A stretch of 50,059 bases of DNA, taken from assembly GCA_013140605.1 (NCBI GenBank), contig JABFSL010000033.1, positions 1-50,059 on the forward strand, written 5' to 3'. The notes under the pieces were generated by a model. That model ran no database searches. It saw only the letters and a list, made by a program, of their open reading frames with translations, and was not told where the DNA came from. Made by a program: the position numbers and the translations under genes. The stretch's first letter is position 1; each line of letters starts with the position of its first letter. The DNA comes from Anaerolineales bacterium (GTDB lineage Bacteria; Chloroflexota; Anaerolineae; Anaerolineales; Villigracilaceae). Of this stretch, positions 36,720 through 44,438 are shown piece by piece.

Positions 36720-37130
36720 TTACTTTACAGGTTGATTTTTAAACGAAAGCAGACCTTCATGCAGGTCTGCATAGACAGGAATGTTGTGCAAAAAGCCCGC
36801 AATATTCAAGACATAATATATTTCCGGGGTTGTACCTGCGAGCTTGAAGTATGTTGATTTATAAGGCTCATCGTGATGTTTTTTCTTCCATTCTTCAATT
36901 TCTTCCCTGGGTGTAAAGAGCTTGTATAGGGTATGGAAGGCCCGCAAGCCCGCGCTGGTAAGCGTATCCAATTGACTCAGGTCAAGCAGCAATAATCTCA
37001 TCCCTGCATTATGTTCATCCTGGGCATATTTAATAAGCATGCTTTCGCTCTGTCCATCAAGCCTGCCCGCAAGATGCAGCACAGGGATATTTTCTTCCAT
37101 ATTTTTGGTGATAGTCAATAAGTTTTCCAT
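36720..37130 (-). CDS. STAS-domain protein (anti-sigma factor antagonist), copy 2
   Basis: This 136-residue single STAS domain has IPVLHLAGRLDGQSESMLIKYAQDEHNAGMRLLLLDLSQLDTLTSAGLRAFHTLYKLF, with the phosphorylatable Ser of TSAG at residue 59. Compared with copy 1 it has a charged insert after the second helix (TPREEIEEWKKKHHDEPYKSTYFK), which copy 3 shares, so copies 2 and 3 are the closer pair. The C-terminus (EIYYVLNIAGFLHNIPVYADLHEGL) keeps the V-x-x-x-GF-x-x-IP pattern of all three. GGAGAG lies 4-5 bases before the ATG. It is separated from the S51 gene by 27 bases and from copy 3 by 80 bases. Confidence 0.9.
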   Translation of the reverse strand: MENLLTITKNMEENIPVLHLAGRLDGQSESMLIKYAQDEHNAGMRLLLLDLSQLDTLTSAGLRAFHTLYKLFTPREEIEEWKKKHHDEPYKSTYFKLAGTTPEIYYVLNIAGFLHNIPVYADLHEGLLSFKNQPVK

Positions 37131-37210
37131 CCATCTCTCCTTATTTTATTTCAGCCTCACTGTTGAAATAGGCACCAACACGAAACAGGCGCTAACTACT
37201 CCCGTATGGT

Positions 37211-37606
37211 TTATAAAGAATATGATCGCAGCGCTTCTTCCACGCTGGGATAAATACAGATGCTCTGCAGGAAGCCCGTCATGGCCAGCACATTATTCAC
37301 ATGCAAAGAGGCGCAGGCCAGTTTGAGATATGGAGATTTATATAATTCGCCCGCATGGACTTTATGCCAGGCTGTCTCCTCATCATGGAGAGTAAACATT
37401 TTATAGATGTTAAGCAGGGCACGCAGACCCGCGCTTGAGATCACATCCACATTGCCCAGATCGATTAACAAAAAACGCGCGCCAGTATTCATTACTGTGC
37501 GCGCGCTTTCAATGGCAAGGTTTTCAGTTTGCCCGTCAAGATGGCCGTGAAAATGGAGGATCGTCACATGGCCTTCGGTTTTTGTGATCTTAAGCGGTTC
37601 TGTCAT
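37211..37606 (-). CDS. STAS-domain protein (anti-sigma factor antagonist), copy 3
   Basis: This 131-residue single STAS domain, the first gene of the group, has VTILHFHGHLDGQTENLAIESARTVMNTGARFLLIDLGNVDVISSAGLRALLNIYKMF with the conserved Ser at residue 58 (SSAG). The insert HDEETAWHKVHAGELYKSPYLK corresponds to that of copy 2. The end is VNNVLAMTGFLQSICIYPSVEEALRSY. Three paralogues in one operon with intact phospho-acceptors suggest parallel inputs to one or several anti-sigma kinases, which would have to be encoded elsewhere. AAGG lies 10 bases before the ATG. Upstream is a palindromic region shared with the lipoprotein gene. Confidence 0.9.
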   Translation of the reverse strand: MTEPLKITKTEGHVTILHFHGHLDGQTENLAIESARTVMNTGARFLLIDLGNVDVISSAGLRALLNIYKMFTLHDEETAWHKVHAGELYKSPYLKLACASLHVNNVLAMTGFLQSICIYPSVEEALRSYSL

Positions 37607-37665
37607 TTTCGAAATACCTTATAAAATTTTACAAACCAGTAATAAGTTCTGGCATTATACATCAA

Positions 37666-37698
37666 ATAAAAATCCCCGCGCTTTCACGCGGGGATTTT
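37666..37698 (-). terminator. Terminator after the ConA-like lipoprotein gene
   Basis: The perfect 11-bp stem AAATCCCCGCG (37670-37680) and CGCGGGGATTT (37687-37697) with a 6-base loop is followed on the reverse strand by T5 (GGGGATTTTTATTTG). It lies beyond the palindrome 37699-37866 and would stop the leftward lipoprotein transcript before the STAS operon. Confidence 0.8.
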
Positions 37699-37866
37699 GG
37701 GAGTGGCTAAATGAATGGGCTAAAAAACCATTCACCACGGAGATCACAGAGTCCACACACCTGCCCTGGCGGGCGGTGCCAGGGGAGTTTTTTAGAGGGT
37801 TTCTCCGTGACCTCTGTGTGCTCTGTGGTTAAATCTTTTGGCAAGCCCACAAGATTAGCCACTCCC
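37699..37866. repeat. Nested inverted repeat with CACAGAG arms
   Basis: The outer arms GGGAGTGGCTAA (37699-37710) and TTAGCCACTCCC (37855-37866) are perfect. The inner arms are ACCACGGAGATCACAGAG and CTCCGTGACCTCTGTGTGC-TCTGTGG. The inner part belongs to the same family as 41045-41112. The whole is a hairpin of about 170 bases; no gene is inside it. Confidence 0.8.
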
Positions 37867-37890
37867 GGGGATTTTCCTGAACCAACAAAA

Positions 37891-38529
37891 CTATTCGCCC
37901 AATTTCGTCATCACAAAATCATCAAAGATCACGGTCGCGCCGCTATCCAGGTCGTCACTGGCAGCGAAGAGACCGACCACACCGTTCGGATAGGATGCAT
38001 CAGATACGCTGTCTATCTGTTGACCATTCACATACAAGGCGAGCGTGCCATTACCACAATCCAGACCAAGGCGCATGGAGCTGGCGGAGGCTGAGATCAC
38101 ATCTGAAGTGCCTTCCTTGAGATAAACATCGGCCAACGCAACTGACGATTTAATAAAGGCATAGTAACCGCTTGGAGATACACCGACATAATAGAAGGCC
38201 TGCGTGGAACCCTGCTCATTGCAAACGACCCCAAAAAGTGCATCTTCATCGGAGCTGGTATTGTTCACACTCACTTCAATATGAGTATTCTCGTAGGTTT
38301 CAACTCCAAACGGTGACCAGGTCACAAAAAAGGGCTGGTACACGATCATTTGTAAACCATCGCTGGCATATTCCACCGAGCTGGAAGTATCCGTCCCCAC
38401 ACCCCAGCCGCTATCGGAATTGGAAAAATCATCCTTGGGCAAAGAGTTCAACCCGGGGATCGCGCAAGCCATTGCCGCCAGCACCAATACAGCAATAAAA
38501 ACAAATATCTTCAAATTATTTTTCTTCAT
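37891..38529 (-). CDS. Lipoprotein with concanavalin-A-like (LamG/DUF1080-type) domain
   Basis: The 212-residue protein starts at ATG 38529, with GGAG 6 bases upstream; the frame extends to 38730 inside comEC, but the signal peptide MKKNNLKIFVFIAVLVLAAMACA fixes the start. The lipobox AMAC gives a lipidated Cys at about residue 22. The mature part is a jelly-roll: KDDFSNSDSGWGVG at the start, SVEYASDGLQMIVYQPFF, ENTHIEVSVNNTSSDEDALFGVVCNEQ, ASSMRLGLDCGNGTLALYVNGQQIDSVSD and ATVIFDDFVMTKL at the end. This is typical of surface carbohydrate-binding or unknown-function domains in Anaerolineae. It ends before a long palindrome and terminator. The ligand is unknown. Confidence 0.83.
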   Translation of the reverse strand: MKKNNLKIFVFIAVLVLAAMACAIPGLNSLPKDDFSNSDSGWGVGTDTSSSVEYASDGLQMIVYQPFFVTWSPFGVETYENTHIEVSVNNTSSDEDALFGVVCNEQGSTQAFYYVGVSPSGYYAFIKSSVALADVYLKEGTSDVISASASSMRLGLDCGNGTLALYVNGQQIDSVSDASYPNGVVGLFAASDDLDSGATVIFDDFVMTKLGE

Positions 38530-38599
38530 CATATTCTCCTTGTTTTTGTGAAGACATTTTAGCATCACGACAAAATGATGAAAGGGTACTTTACTCCCA

Positions 38600-40969
38600 C
38601 TACTCGCCGCGTTCCACTTCCACATGCAGGGTATCACCATCGGTGCTGACAGTGATCCAGCCGCTGCGGTCTGTCCGTAATAACGAATATCCATCCAGCG
38701 ATTCCAAAACAGATTGTGCGGGCAGGCCATCCGGATCGCCGGCGGCCACGCTCAAAACTGTCAATTGCGGATTTACATTTTGAATGATATCCGGCGGATT
38801 GGATTGTTCAAAACCAGAATCAGCCAGCAGGAACACGTCCACCTTGCCGACCACATTGCCGAATTCCAATTCTTCAAGTGTGCCTTCACTGAGACCGATT
38901 GGAAGCAGTGCGCGGAAATTCTTATATTGGATCAAGAGCACGCTTCCACGCGGACCTGCGGCCTGCACCTCGATAAATGAGCCGCCACCCAGCTCGAGCC
39001 TTTGTCCCGCTTCCGCGCGGCTGATGGGGATTCCTTTTTCAGCGAAGAATTTATCCAGCGTTTGGGCGGAGAACGAAGCCTGAATGTTTCCGCTCCACAA
39101 AACATTTTCGGGCGGATAGCGTTCCACCACACGCGGCAGCGCGGCAAGTTGATTCTCCTGCGTGGACGCGATCACAAGCCAATCCAATTTGCGGCTAAAG
39201 AATGGAAGCCTTCGGCCAAGTTCATCGGAAAGTTCAGATGTGCTCGCGCCGCCGTTGATAAGCACATTTCGACCTTCGGGAGTTTGGATGAGCACCGCAT
39301 CGGCTGAGCCGACATCAAGGAATGTGATGTGCATTTGTCCATCGCCTGCGGTTGCTGTGGAACGCCATACTACAACTGTGCAGGCAAACATGAGCACCAG
39401 AGTCGCTGTCAATGCAACGGTTCGAAGCGAACCTGCCAGAGAGTTGAACCATTCCTTAATGCGATCCCAGTTGAAGGTCGCAGTGAGAAGCGCGATGTAA
39501 AAAGCGAAAACGATCCAGAAGGATGAGTCCCCAAGATAGATTGTCCCGTGCGGCACACGATCAAATAATTCCACCAGGCGGATCGTGTACGCAGTGAACG
39601 GCCACGCGACCCACGCGATGAGTTGGCCTATCGGCTGAAGGATCAGGCTGACGAAAACAGCCAGTCCGCCAATGATCATCACCGCAGGTTGTACCGGCAG
39701 GATGAACGGATTGGCGATGAACGAAATGAGGGAGATGCGTTTGAAATGATAGGCCATGATCGGAATGGTGGTAAGTTGCGCGGCGAATGTCAGGATAACG
39801 TTATCGTTGATGATCTGGGTGAGCTTACTGTTGTCAGTTTTTGTGATTTTGGAAATCAATTTGCCGGTGAAATTTGAAAATGGTTCCGCGTAAAGGATCA
39901 GACCGAGCGTGGCGAAGAATGAAAGTTGAAAGCCCACATCCCATAATACAAGCGGATTAATAATTGTCATGACGAAGGCGACGATGGCAAGCGCGTTCAA
40001 ACCTGTATTACGCCTGCCAAGTTGACGAGCCAGTAATGAAATGCTTCCCATCAATGCGGCTCGCACCACAGCGGCATCCGCGCCGACGAGGAAAGTATAA
40101 AACGCAATCGCAAGAATGGCAAAGACAGCCCCAAGTCTTTCGCCAAAAATAGTTTTGAACATGGAAAAGAAAATACCAGCGATGATGGCGATGTTGAATC
40201 CAGAGATGGCAATGATGTGCGCAGTGCCGGTATTTTTGAACGCATTCTGCAAATCTTTGGTGAGGCCCGTATCCACGCCAAGTAAAATGCCCGCGAGTAA
40301 AGATGCTTCAGGATCGTTGAATAAACGATAGGTATTCCTGAGCATTTTGTCTTTTAATTTGTAGACCGCCGCTCTCACAACACTGCCGCCATTGCCCGGC
40401 AACGACGTCACTTCCGCGATGGACATATACGAATACACACCATCACGCGCGAGATAATCACGATAGGAAAATTCTTCGTCTTCCGGCGGAGTCTTCAAAC
40501 TGCCGCGCACCCGCACCCGTTGACCGTATTCATAGGTTTGGTTTTGCGGAACACGCACAAGTAATAATCCAGAGACGGGCAGGTCGCCGCTGCCGGAATC
40601 CAATGCCTCCACTTTGAGGCGCAAGTTTGTATACGCATCACGATAATCCGGCGGCTCTGCCAGCGTGCCTGTGACCAACATCTCATAATCGCGGTCGTTA
40701 TAAAAAGCGATTTGGAATGCATCAATGGTCGGCTGGCGGAATTGAAACCACCACGCGCCGAAGAAGAAAAAGATTAATGCGAAGGCAGAAACAGGAAAGC
40801 GGAGCAGGAAATTGGAGATTGGGTTATTTGAAAATCTTGGGAGGCGGAGAAAAATAAAGATCAGTAAAAGTCCAATAACGATACCGAGCCAGATATACGC
40901 GGAAAGGGAAAACAGGCTGGCAATGACGATGCCTGTAATAAAGGAAAGCGCGATCCACAGCAATGGCAT
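38600..40969 (-). CDS. comEC: ComEC/Rec2-type DNA uptake channel protein, metallo-lactamase part degenerate
   Basis: The 789-residue membrane protein has N-terminal helices and an OB-like DUF4131 region (FYNDRDYEMLVTGTLAEPPDYRD). The Competence domain follows (LLAGILLGVDTGLTKDLQNAFKNTGTAHIIAISGFNIAIIAGIFF, GADAAVVRAALMGSISLLARQLGRR, DVGFQLSFFATLGLILYA), then a C-terminal domain starting MHITFLDVGSADAVLIQTPEG. ComEC forms the channel that takes single-stranded DNA into the cell. In the C-terminal domain the metal ligands of normal ComEC are missing: the LTHxxxDH position reads VIASTQENQ, and LIDGG is LINGG. The nuclease-like function is therefore probably lost. TACAAT lies 7 bases before the ATG with no Shine-Dalgarno sequence. 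Confidence 0.92.
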   Translation of the reverse strand: MPLLWIALSFITGIVIASLFSLSAYIWLGIVIGLLLIFIFLRLPRFSNNPISNFLLRFPVSAFALIFFFFGAWWFQFRQPTIDAFQIAFYNDRDYEMLVTGTLAEPPDYRDAYTNLRLKVEALDSGSGDLPVSGLLLVRVPQNQTYEYGQRVRVRGSLKTPPEDEEFSYRDYLARDGVYSYMSIAEVTSLPGNGGSVVRAAVYKLKDKMLRNTYRLFNDPEASLLAGILLGVDTGLTKDLQNAFKNTGTAHIIAISGFNIAIIAGIFFSMFKTIFGERLGAVFAILAIAFYTFLVGADAAVVRAALMGSISLLARQLGRRNTGLNALAIVAFVMTIINPLVLWDVGFQLSFFATLGLILYAEPFSNFTGKLISKITKTDNSKLTQIINDNVILTFAAQLTTIPIMAYHFKRISLISFIANPFILPVQPAVMIIGGLAVFVSLILQPIGQLIAWVAWPFTAYTIRLVELFDRVPHGTIYLGDSSFWIVFAFYIALLTATFNWDRIKEWFNSLAGSLRTVALTATLVLMFACTVVVWRSTATAGDGQMHITFLDVGSADAVLIQTPEGRNVLINGGASTSELSDELGRRLPFFSRKLDWLVIASTQENQLAALPRVVERYPPENVLWSGNIQASFSAQTLDKFFAEKGIPISRAEAGQRLELGGGSFIEVQAAGPRGSVLLIQYKNFRALLPIGLSEGTLEELEFGNVVGKVDVFLLADSGFEQSNPPDIIQNVNPQLTVLSVAAGDPDGLPAQSVLESLDGYSLLRTDRSGWITVSTDGDTLHVEVERGE

Positions 40970-40976
40970 GGCGGGA

Positions 40977-40982
40977 ATTGTA
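40977..40982 (-). promoter_or_regulatory. -10 box of a probable leaderless promoter (comEC)
   Basis: TACAAT on the reverse strand ends 7 bases before the comEC ATG, and no Shine-Dalgarno sequence is present. Confidence 0.5.
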
Positions 40983-41044
40983 CATTAGATTTTTGGATTA
41001 TGAGGCTGTTTTCAGAGTCACTATTGAGACCATTAAAGCATTAG

Positions 41045-41112
41045 CCACAGAGAACACAGAGGTTGCAGAGATTTTTTAAGGTTTTCCTCAGTGGTCTCTG
41101 TGTGCTCTGTGG
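41045..41112. repeat. CCACAGAG inverted repeat
   Basis: CCACAGAGAACACAGAGG (41045-41062) is complementary to CCTCAGTGGTCTCTGTGTGC plus TCTGTGG (41086-41112) with small shifts. The loop is T/A-rich. It is the same family as the inner part of 37699-37866 and lies between divergent comEC and SDR-DUF2867 genes. Confidence 0.8.
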
Positions 41113-41151
41113 CAAAGCTTTTTTTATTCTACACTCTCACTATCCCCAAGT

Positions 41152-41157
41152 TATAAT
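41152..41157 (+). promoter_or_regulatory. -10 box of a probable leaderless promoter (SDR-DUF2867 gene)
   Basis: TATAAT lies 9 bases before the ATG at 41167, and the intervening CACCACATC has no Shine-Dalgarno sequence. Confidence 0.55.
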
Positions 41158-41166
41158 CACCACATC

Positions 41167-42624
41167 ATGACAGACTCAAAACTTATCCTTGTTACTGGCG
41201 CAACGGGTTACGTGGGCGGGCGCATTGTGCCAAAACTTCTGGAAGCTGGCTACCGTGTGCGCTGCCTTGTGCGCGATCCCTCCCGTTTGGAGGGACGTGC
41301 CTGGTTCAACAAAGTGGAAGTGGTTAAGGGTGATGGTCTTTCAGCAACTGAACTTGTCTGCGCGCTAAAGGGTGTATCTACGGCATATTATCTCATCCAC
41401 GGCAAACAGGGCGGCAAGTTGAACGCCGAGCGCGATCTGCAAGTGGCGCGCAACTTCGCTCATGCAGCAGAAGAAGCGGGCATTGATAACATCATTTATT
41501 TTGGCGAGCTGGTTGACCCGGCCGCGAATCTCTCACCGTATTTGCGCGCGCGCCACGAAACGGGATATTTGCTGCGCTATGGAAAAGTCCCTGTCACTGA
41601 ATTTCGCGCGGGCATGATCGTCGGCTCGGGCAGTGCCCTTTTTGAAATGATCCGCTACCTGGCTGAGCGTGAGCCGCTGCTCGTTTGCCCCGCATGGTTC
41701 TTCTCGGAGGCGCAGCCAATCGCCATCCGCGATGTGCTTTCCTATCTGGTGGATGCGCTCAAAACGCCCGACAGCATCGGCCGCGTGATCGAGCTCGGCG
41801 GCCCTTCGCGCCTCACGTACGCCGATATGCTTATTGGATATTCAAAAGAGCGTAACTTAAAACGCTGGCTGATTCGGACTCCGATCAATGCGCCGCGACT
41901 TTCCGCCTACTGGGTTCATATGATGACTCCCATCCACTGGCGCATCGTGGCCCCGCTGATAGAGGGTCTGCGCGCGAAGCTGATTGTCCGCGACGATGCA
42001 GCCAAAAAACTCTTCCCGCACATCAAGCCAATTGATTTTCAAACCGCCGCCCACCTTGCCCTGGGAAGAATCCAAAGAGACAATGTCGAAACCAGCTGGT
42101 CGGATGCTCTCGTGACTTCAATGGGCGATTTCAAGCCTTATCAATTCATAGTTGAAGAAGGCATGTTCATAGAACGCCGTCAGACTCTGATGGAGATCAA
42201 ACCTGAGGCAGTTTTCCGCGCATACATGGGCATTGGCGGAGAACGCGGCTGGCTTTATATGAATTGGGCCTGGGCAATCCGCGGCTGGATGGATAAAGTC
42301 ATCGGCGGTGTGGGCTTGCGGCGCGGACGTCGTCATCCGGATGAACTCCATGTGGGTGAGTCGCTTGATTTCTGGCGCGTGGAAACCGTTGAGAAAAATA
42401 CCCGTCTGCGTCTGCTGGCTGAGATGAAAGTGCCGGGCAAGGCCTGGCTCGAATTTGAATCCCAGCCGCAGGATGATAAGACCCTGTTCACTGTCTCCGC
42501 TTATTTCGCTCCGCACGGCGTCAGCGGATTTTTATACTGGTACGCGATGTGGCCCTTCCATAAATTTATCTTCGATGGTCTCACGCGCAGGCTGGCTTCG
42601 CGAGCGCGAATATTGGGAAGGTAA
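41167..42624 (+). CDS. NAD(P)-binding atypical SDR fused to DUF2867
   Basis: The 485-residue protein has an N-terminal Rossmann domain (LILVTGATGYVGGRIVPKLLEAGYRVRCLVRDP, with GATGYVG as the cofactor loop) of the NmrA-like atypical SDR type. DNIIYFGELVDP and VTEFRAGMIVGSGSALFEMIRYL belong to the same half. From about residue 330 a second domain, DUF2867, follows (AVFRAYMGIGGERGWLYMNWAWAIRGWMDKVIGGVGLRRGRRHPDELHVGESLDFWRVE, then WLEFESQPQDDKTLFTVSAYFAPHGVSGFLYWYAMWPFHKFIFDGL). The usual fusion is about 480 residues, so this is complete. Its substrate is unknown. The promoter appears leaderless. Its end is next to repeat cluster 2. Confidence 0.9.
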   Translation: MTDSKLILVTGATGYVGGRIVPKLLEAGYRVRCLVRDPSRLEGRAWFNKVEVVKGDGLSATELVCALKGVSTAYYLIHGKQGGKLNAERDLQVARNFAHAAEEAGIDNIIYFGELVDPAANLSPYLRARHETGYLLRYGKVPVTEFRAGMIVGSGSALFEMIRYLAEREPLLVCPAWFFSEAQPIAIRDVLSYLVDALKTPDSIGRVIELGGPSRLTYADMLIGYSKERNLKRWLIRTPINAPRLSAYWVHMMTPIHWRIVAPLIEGLRAKLIVRDDAAKKLFPHIKPIDFQTAAHLALGRIQRDNVETSWSDALVTSMGDFKPYQFIVEEGMFIERRQTLMEIKPEAVFRAYMGIGGERGWLYMNWAWAIRGWMDKVIGGVGLRRGRRHPDELHVGESLDFWRVETVEKNTRLRLLAEMKVPGKAWLEFESQPQDDKTLFTVSAYFAPHGVSGFLYWYAMWPFHKFIFDGLTRRLASRARILGR

Positions 42625-42669
42625 TTATTTTCAGTCCGCATTCCACAAATATCTCGAACTACTAACTGC

Positions 42670-42819
42670 AATCCCGAAGGGATGAAAGGATTATAGAAAT
42701 TGAGAACGTATTTCCAAATCCCGAAGGGATGATATAGTTTCTTTCAAAAAATATGACACACCCTTCGGGGTTGGAACATAGATCATTTGTGAGGCTATAA
42801 TCATTCCACTCCTTCGGAG
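42670..42819. repeat. Composite repeat cluster, copy 2 (inverted relative to copy 1)
   Basis: Units in order: AATCCCGAAGGGATGAAAGG plus ATTATAG (42670-42696), AAATCCCGAAGGGATGATATAG (42715-42736 in part), CACCCTTCGGGGTTGGA (about 42760-42776) and CTATAATCATTCCACTCC plus TTCGGAG (42795-42819). This is the reverse complement order of 4183-4329, 38 kb away. It fills the spacer between the SDR-DUF2867 and plsY genes. Confidence 0.85.
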
Positions 42820-42853
42820 TTGTTTCCGGGTAACATCAGTTGGTAAAAAACAA

Positions 42854-43465
42854 ATGTCAATTCTTTTTTCCTTCCTCTTTCCTCTCTCAGGTTACCTTCT
42901 CGGCTCACTTCCATTTTCGATCTGGGTCACACGCTTCGTCAAAGGTGTGGATGTGCGTGACGCAGGTTCTGGTCACGCCACGACAACCAACACCATTCGT
43001 CAGACGGGGTTTGGCTGGGGAGCGCTTGTCTTTATTCTGGATGTGGCAAAGGGATTTATTCCAACATATCTTGCATTTCACCAAAATGGAATTCCAACAT
43101 ATATTGTCGCGGTCACTGCCGCGTTTGCGGTGATCGGTCACTGCTGGCCGTTGTTCGCAAACTTCCGCGGCGGGATGGGATTAGCTACTGCGGGCGGAAG
43201 TTTCCTGGCGGTGAATCCGCTGGCGTTTCTCATCTGCCTTGGGCTGTTGATTTTTCTTGTCCTGCTGATTCGACATTCTGCCCGCGCGAGTGTTTTTACC
43301 GGCATTCTTGTCGCGCCCGCGTTATGGCTTTTCAATATTCGCGATACAGCATTTTGGATTGCGCTTGGCGTGGGGCTTGTGATTGCGGTCCGTTTCTTAA
43401 TTGATTGGAATCGCAAATATCGTGAACTGTGGCTGGACCGCGAGAATAAAAAAAGCTCGGGATAA
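42854..43465 (+). CDS. plsY: PlsY-like acyl-phosphate:glycerol-3-phosphate acyltransferase
   Basis: The 203-residue membrane protein has five to seven helices and the three PlsY motifs in altered form: GSLPFSIWVTR (motif 1), DAGSGHATTTNTIRQTGFGWG (motif 2; the family has GSGNxGATN) and GHCWPLFANFRGGMGLATAGG (motif 3; the family has GHxxPxFxxFKGGKGVAT). LDVAKGFIP is the expected helix between motifs 2 and 3. PlsY acylates glycerol 3-phosphate with acyl phosphate in the first step of phospholipid synthesis. The substitutions in motifs 2 and 3 suggest a diverged paralogue, possibly with another acceptor. There is no Shine-Dalgarno sequence at the ATG. It is a single gene between repeat cluster 2 and a terminator. 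Confidence 0.83.
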   Translation: MSILFSFLFPLSGYLLGSLPFSIWVTRFVKGVDVRDAGSGHATTTNTIRQTGFGWGALVFILDVAKGFIPTYLAFHQNGIPTYIVAVTAAFAVIGHCWPLFANFRGGMGLATAGGSFLAVNPLAFLICLGLLIFLVLLIRHSARASVFTGILVAPALWLFNIRDTAFWIALGVGLVIAVRFLIDWNRKYRELWLDRENKKSSG

Positions 43466-43543
43466 GATCCCGGTCAAGATGGCAGGGCAGTTTTCAGCGG
43501 GGATGAAGCGTGAATCGAGTGCGTCGCACATCAGATTAAATAA

Positions 43544-43573
43544 AAAGAGCCCCAGTATGAACTGAAGCTCTTT
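43544..43573. terminator. Terminator between plsY and the PP2C gene
   Basis: AAAGAGC (43544-43550) and GCTCTTT (43567-43573) form an outer stem, AGT and ACT an inner one. T follows on the + strand and A-rich sequence precedes it (T-rich on the other strand). It lies between converging genes and overlaps the stop codon of the phosphatase gene. Confidence 0.7.
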
Positions 43574-44438
43574 ATTCTCCCAACAACCAACCCAGAAAAC
43601 CAGGCTTTCTATTTGTAGTTTCTTCCAGCCTCGGCATGGACATGATCACCACTGTAATATTATCGTGGCCGCCGCGATCATTGGCCAGGTTGATCAACGA
43701 CTCTGCCGCCTGTTTCATATCCTTTTTCGAGCGGATGATCTTTAATATTTCGTCATCCCAAACCAGGTCTGTCAGACCGTCTGTGCAGAGCAGGATCGTA
43801 TCGCCGGGCTCAAGATGAAAACCCTGATTGTTTTCAGACTCTTCCCGTGACTCTTCATTATCGATCCGCAAACGGAAATCAACATCGGGTAATTTTACGC
43901 CGCCTAAATATCTGCGGATGACATGCACATTTGGATGATCGCGCATTTGCTCGGCGGTGATGATGCCTTTTTCATAGGCTTCCTGTACCCAGGTATGGTC
44001 AACAGTAAGGCGCTGGATCTGTTTGCCGCGCAGCAGATAAATTCGTGAATCCCCAACATATGCGGTATACAACCTGTTCTCGATCACCCACACACAGGCA
44101 CAAGTCGCGCCCATGCCTTCCTCTTCATCCTTGCCGGCCGAGTGTGAAGCAATGGCCTGACTCGCATCATGGATCGCATTCTCAAGGATCTTAATCGGTT
44201 TCTTTGCGTTGCTTTCCCCAACCCCCATGGTGATGTAATTGACACCCAATTCCGCCGCCACTTCCCCGGCACGGTGGCCGCCAATTCCGTCAGATACAAC
44301 CGCGAACACTGCCCGGCGCGAATCATCCCTGCTCAGCTGGAACGATGAGACCGCGTAGCGGTCTTCATTATTCTTGCCGGACATTCCGGCATGGCTAAGA
44401 GCGGCGATATGAAGATGGGCAAGTGTGGAACGAATCAT
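43572..44438 (-). CDS. PP2C-family protein phosphatase (Stp1/PrpC type)
   Basis: The 288-residue protein has the bacterial PP2C motifs: SGKNNEDRYAV, FAVVSDGIGGHRAGEVAAEL, GMGATCACVWV, AYVGDSRIYLLRG, LTVDHTW, RYLGG, LLCTDGLTDLV and HDNITVVIMSM. The metal-binding Asp residues (DGIGG, DGL and GHDN) are intact. It removes phosphate from Ser/Thr of target proteins, in partnership with a Hanks-type kinase that is not in this window. The gene overlaps the FHA-protein gene by 4 bases (ATGA), so the two products are made together; the FHA domain probably binds a phosphoprotein controlled by this phosphatase. A short acidic insert (NEESREESENNQG) breaks the domain at about residue 195. Confidence 0.94.
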   Translation of the reverse strand: MIRSTLAHLHIAALSHAGMSGKNNEDRYAVSSFQLSRDDSRRAVFAVVSDGIGGHRAGEVAAELGVNYITMGVGESNAKKPIKILENAIHDASQAIASHSAGKDEEEGMGATCACVWVIENRLYTAYVGDSRIYLLRGKQIQRLTVDHTWVQEAYEKGIITAEQMRDHPNVHVIRRYLGGVKLPDVDFRLRIDNEESREESENNQGFHLEPGDTILLCTDGLTDLVWDDEILKIIRSKKDMKQAAESLINLANDRGGHDNITVVIMSMPRLEETTNRKPGFLGWLLGE

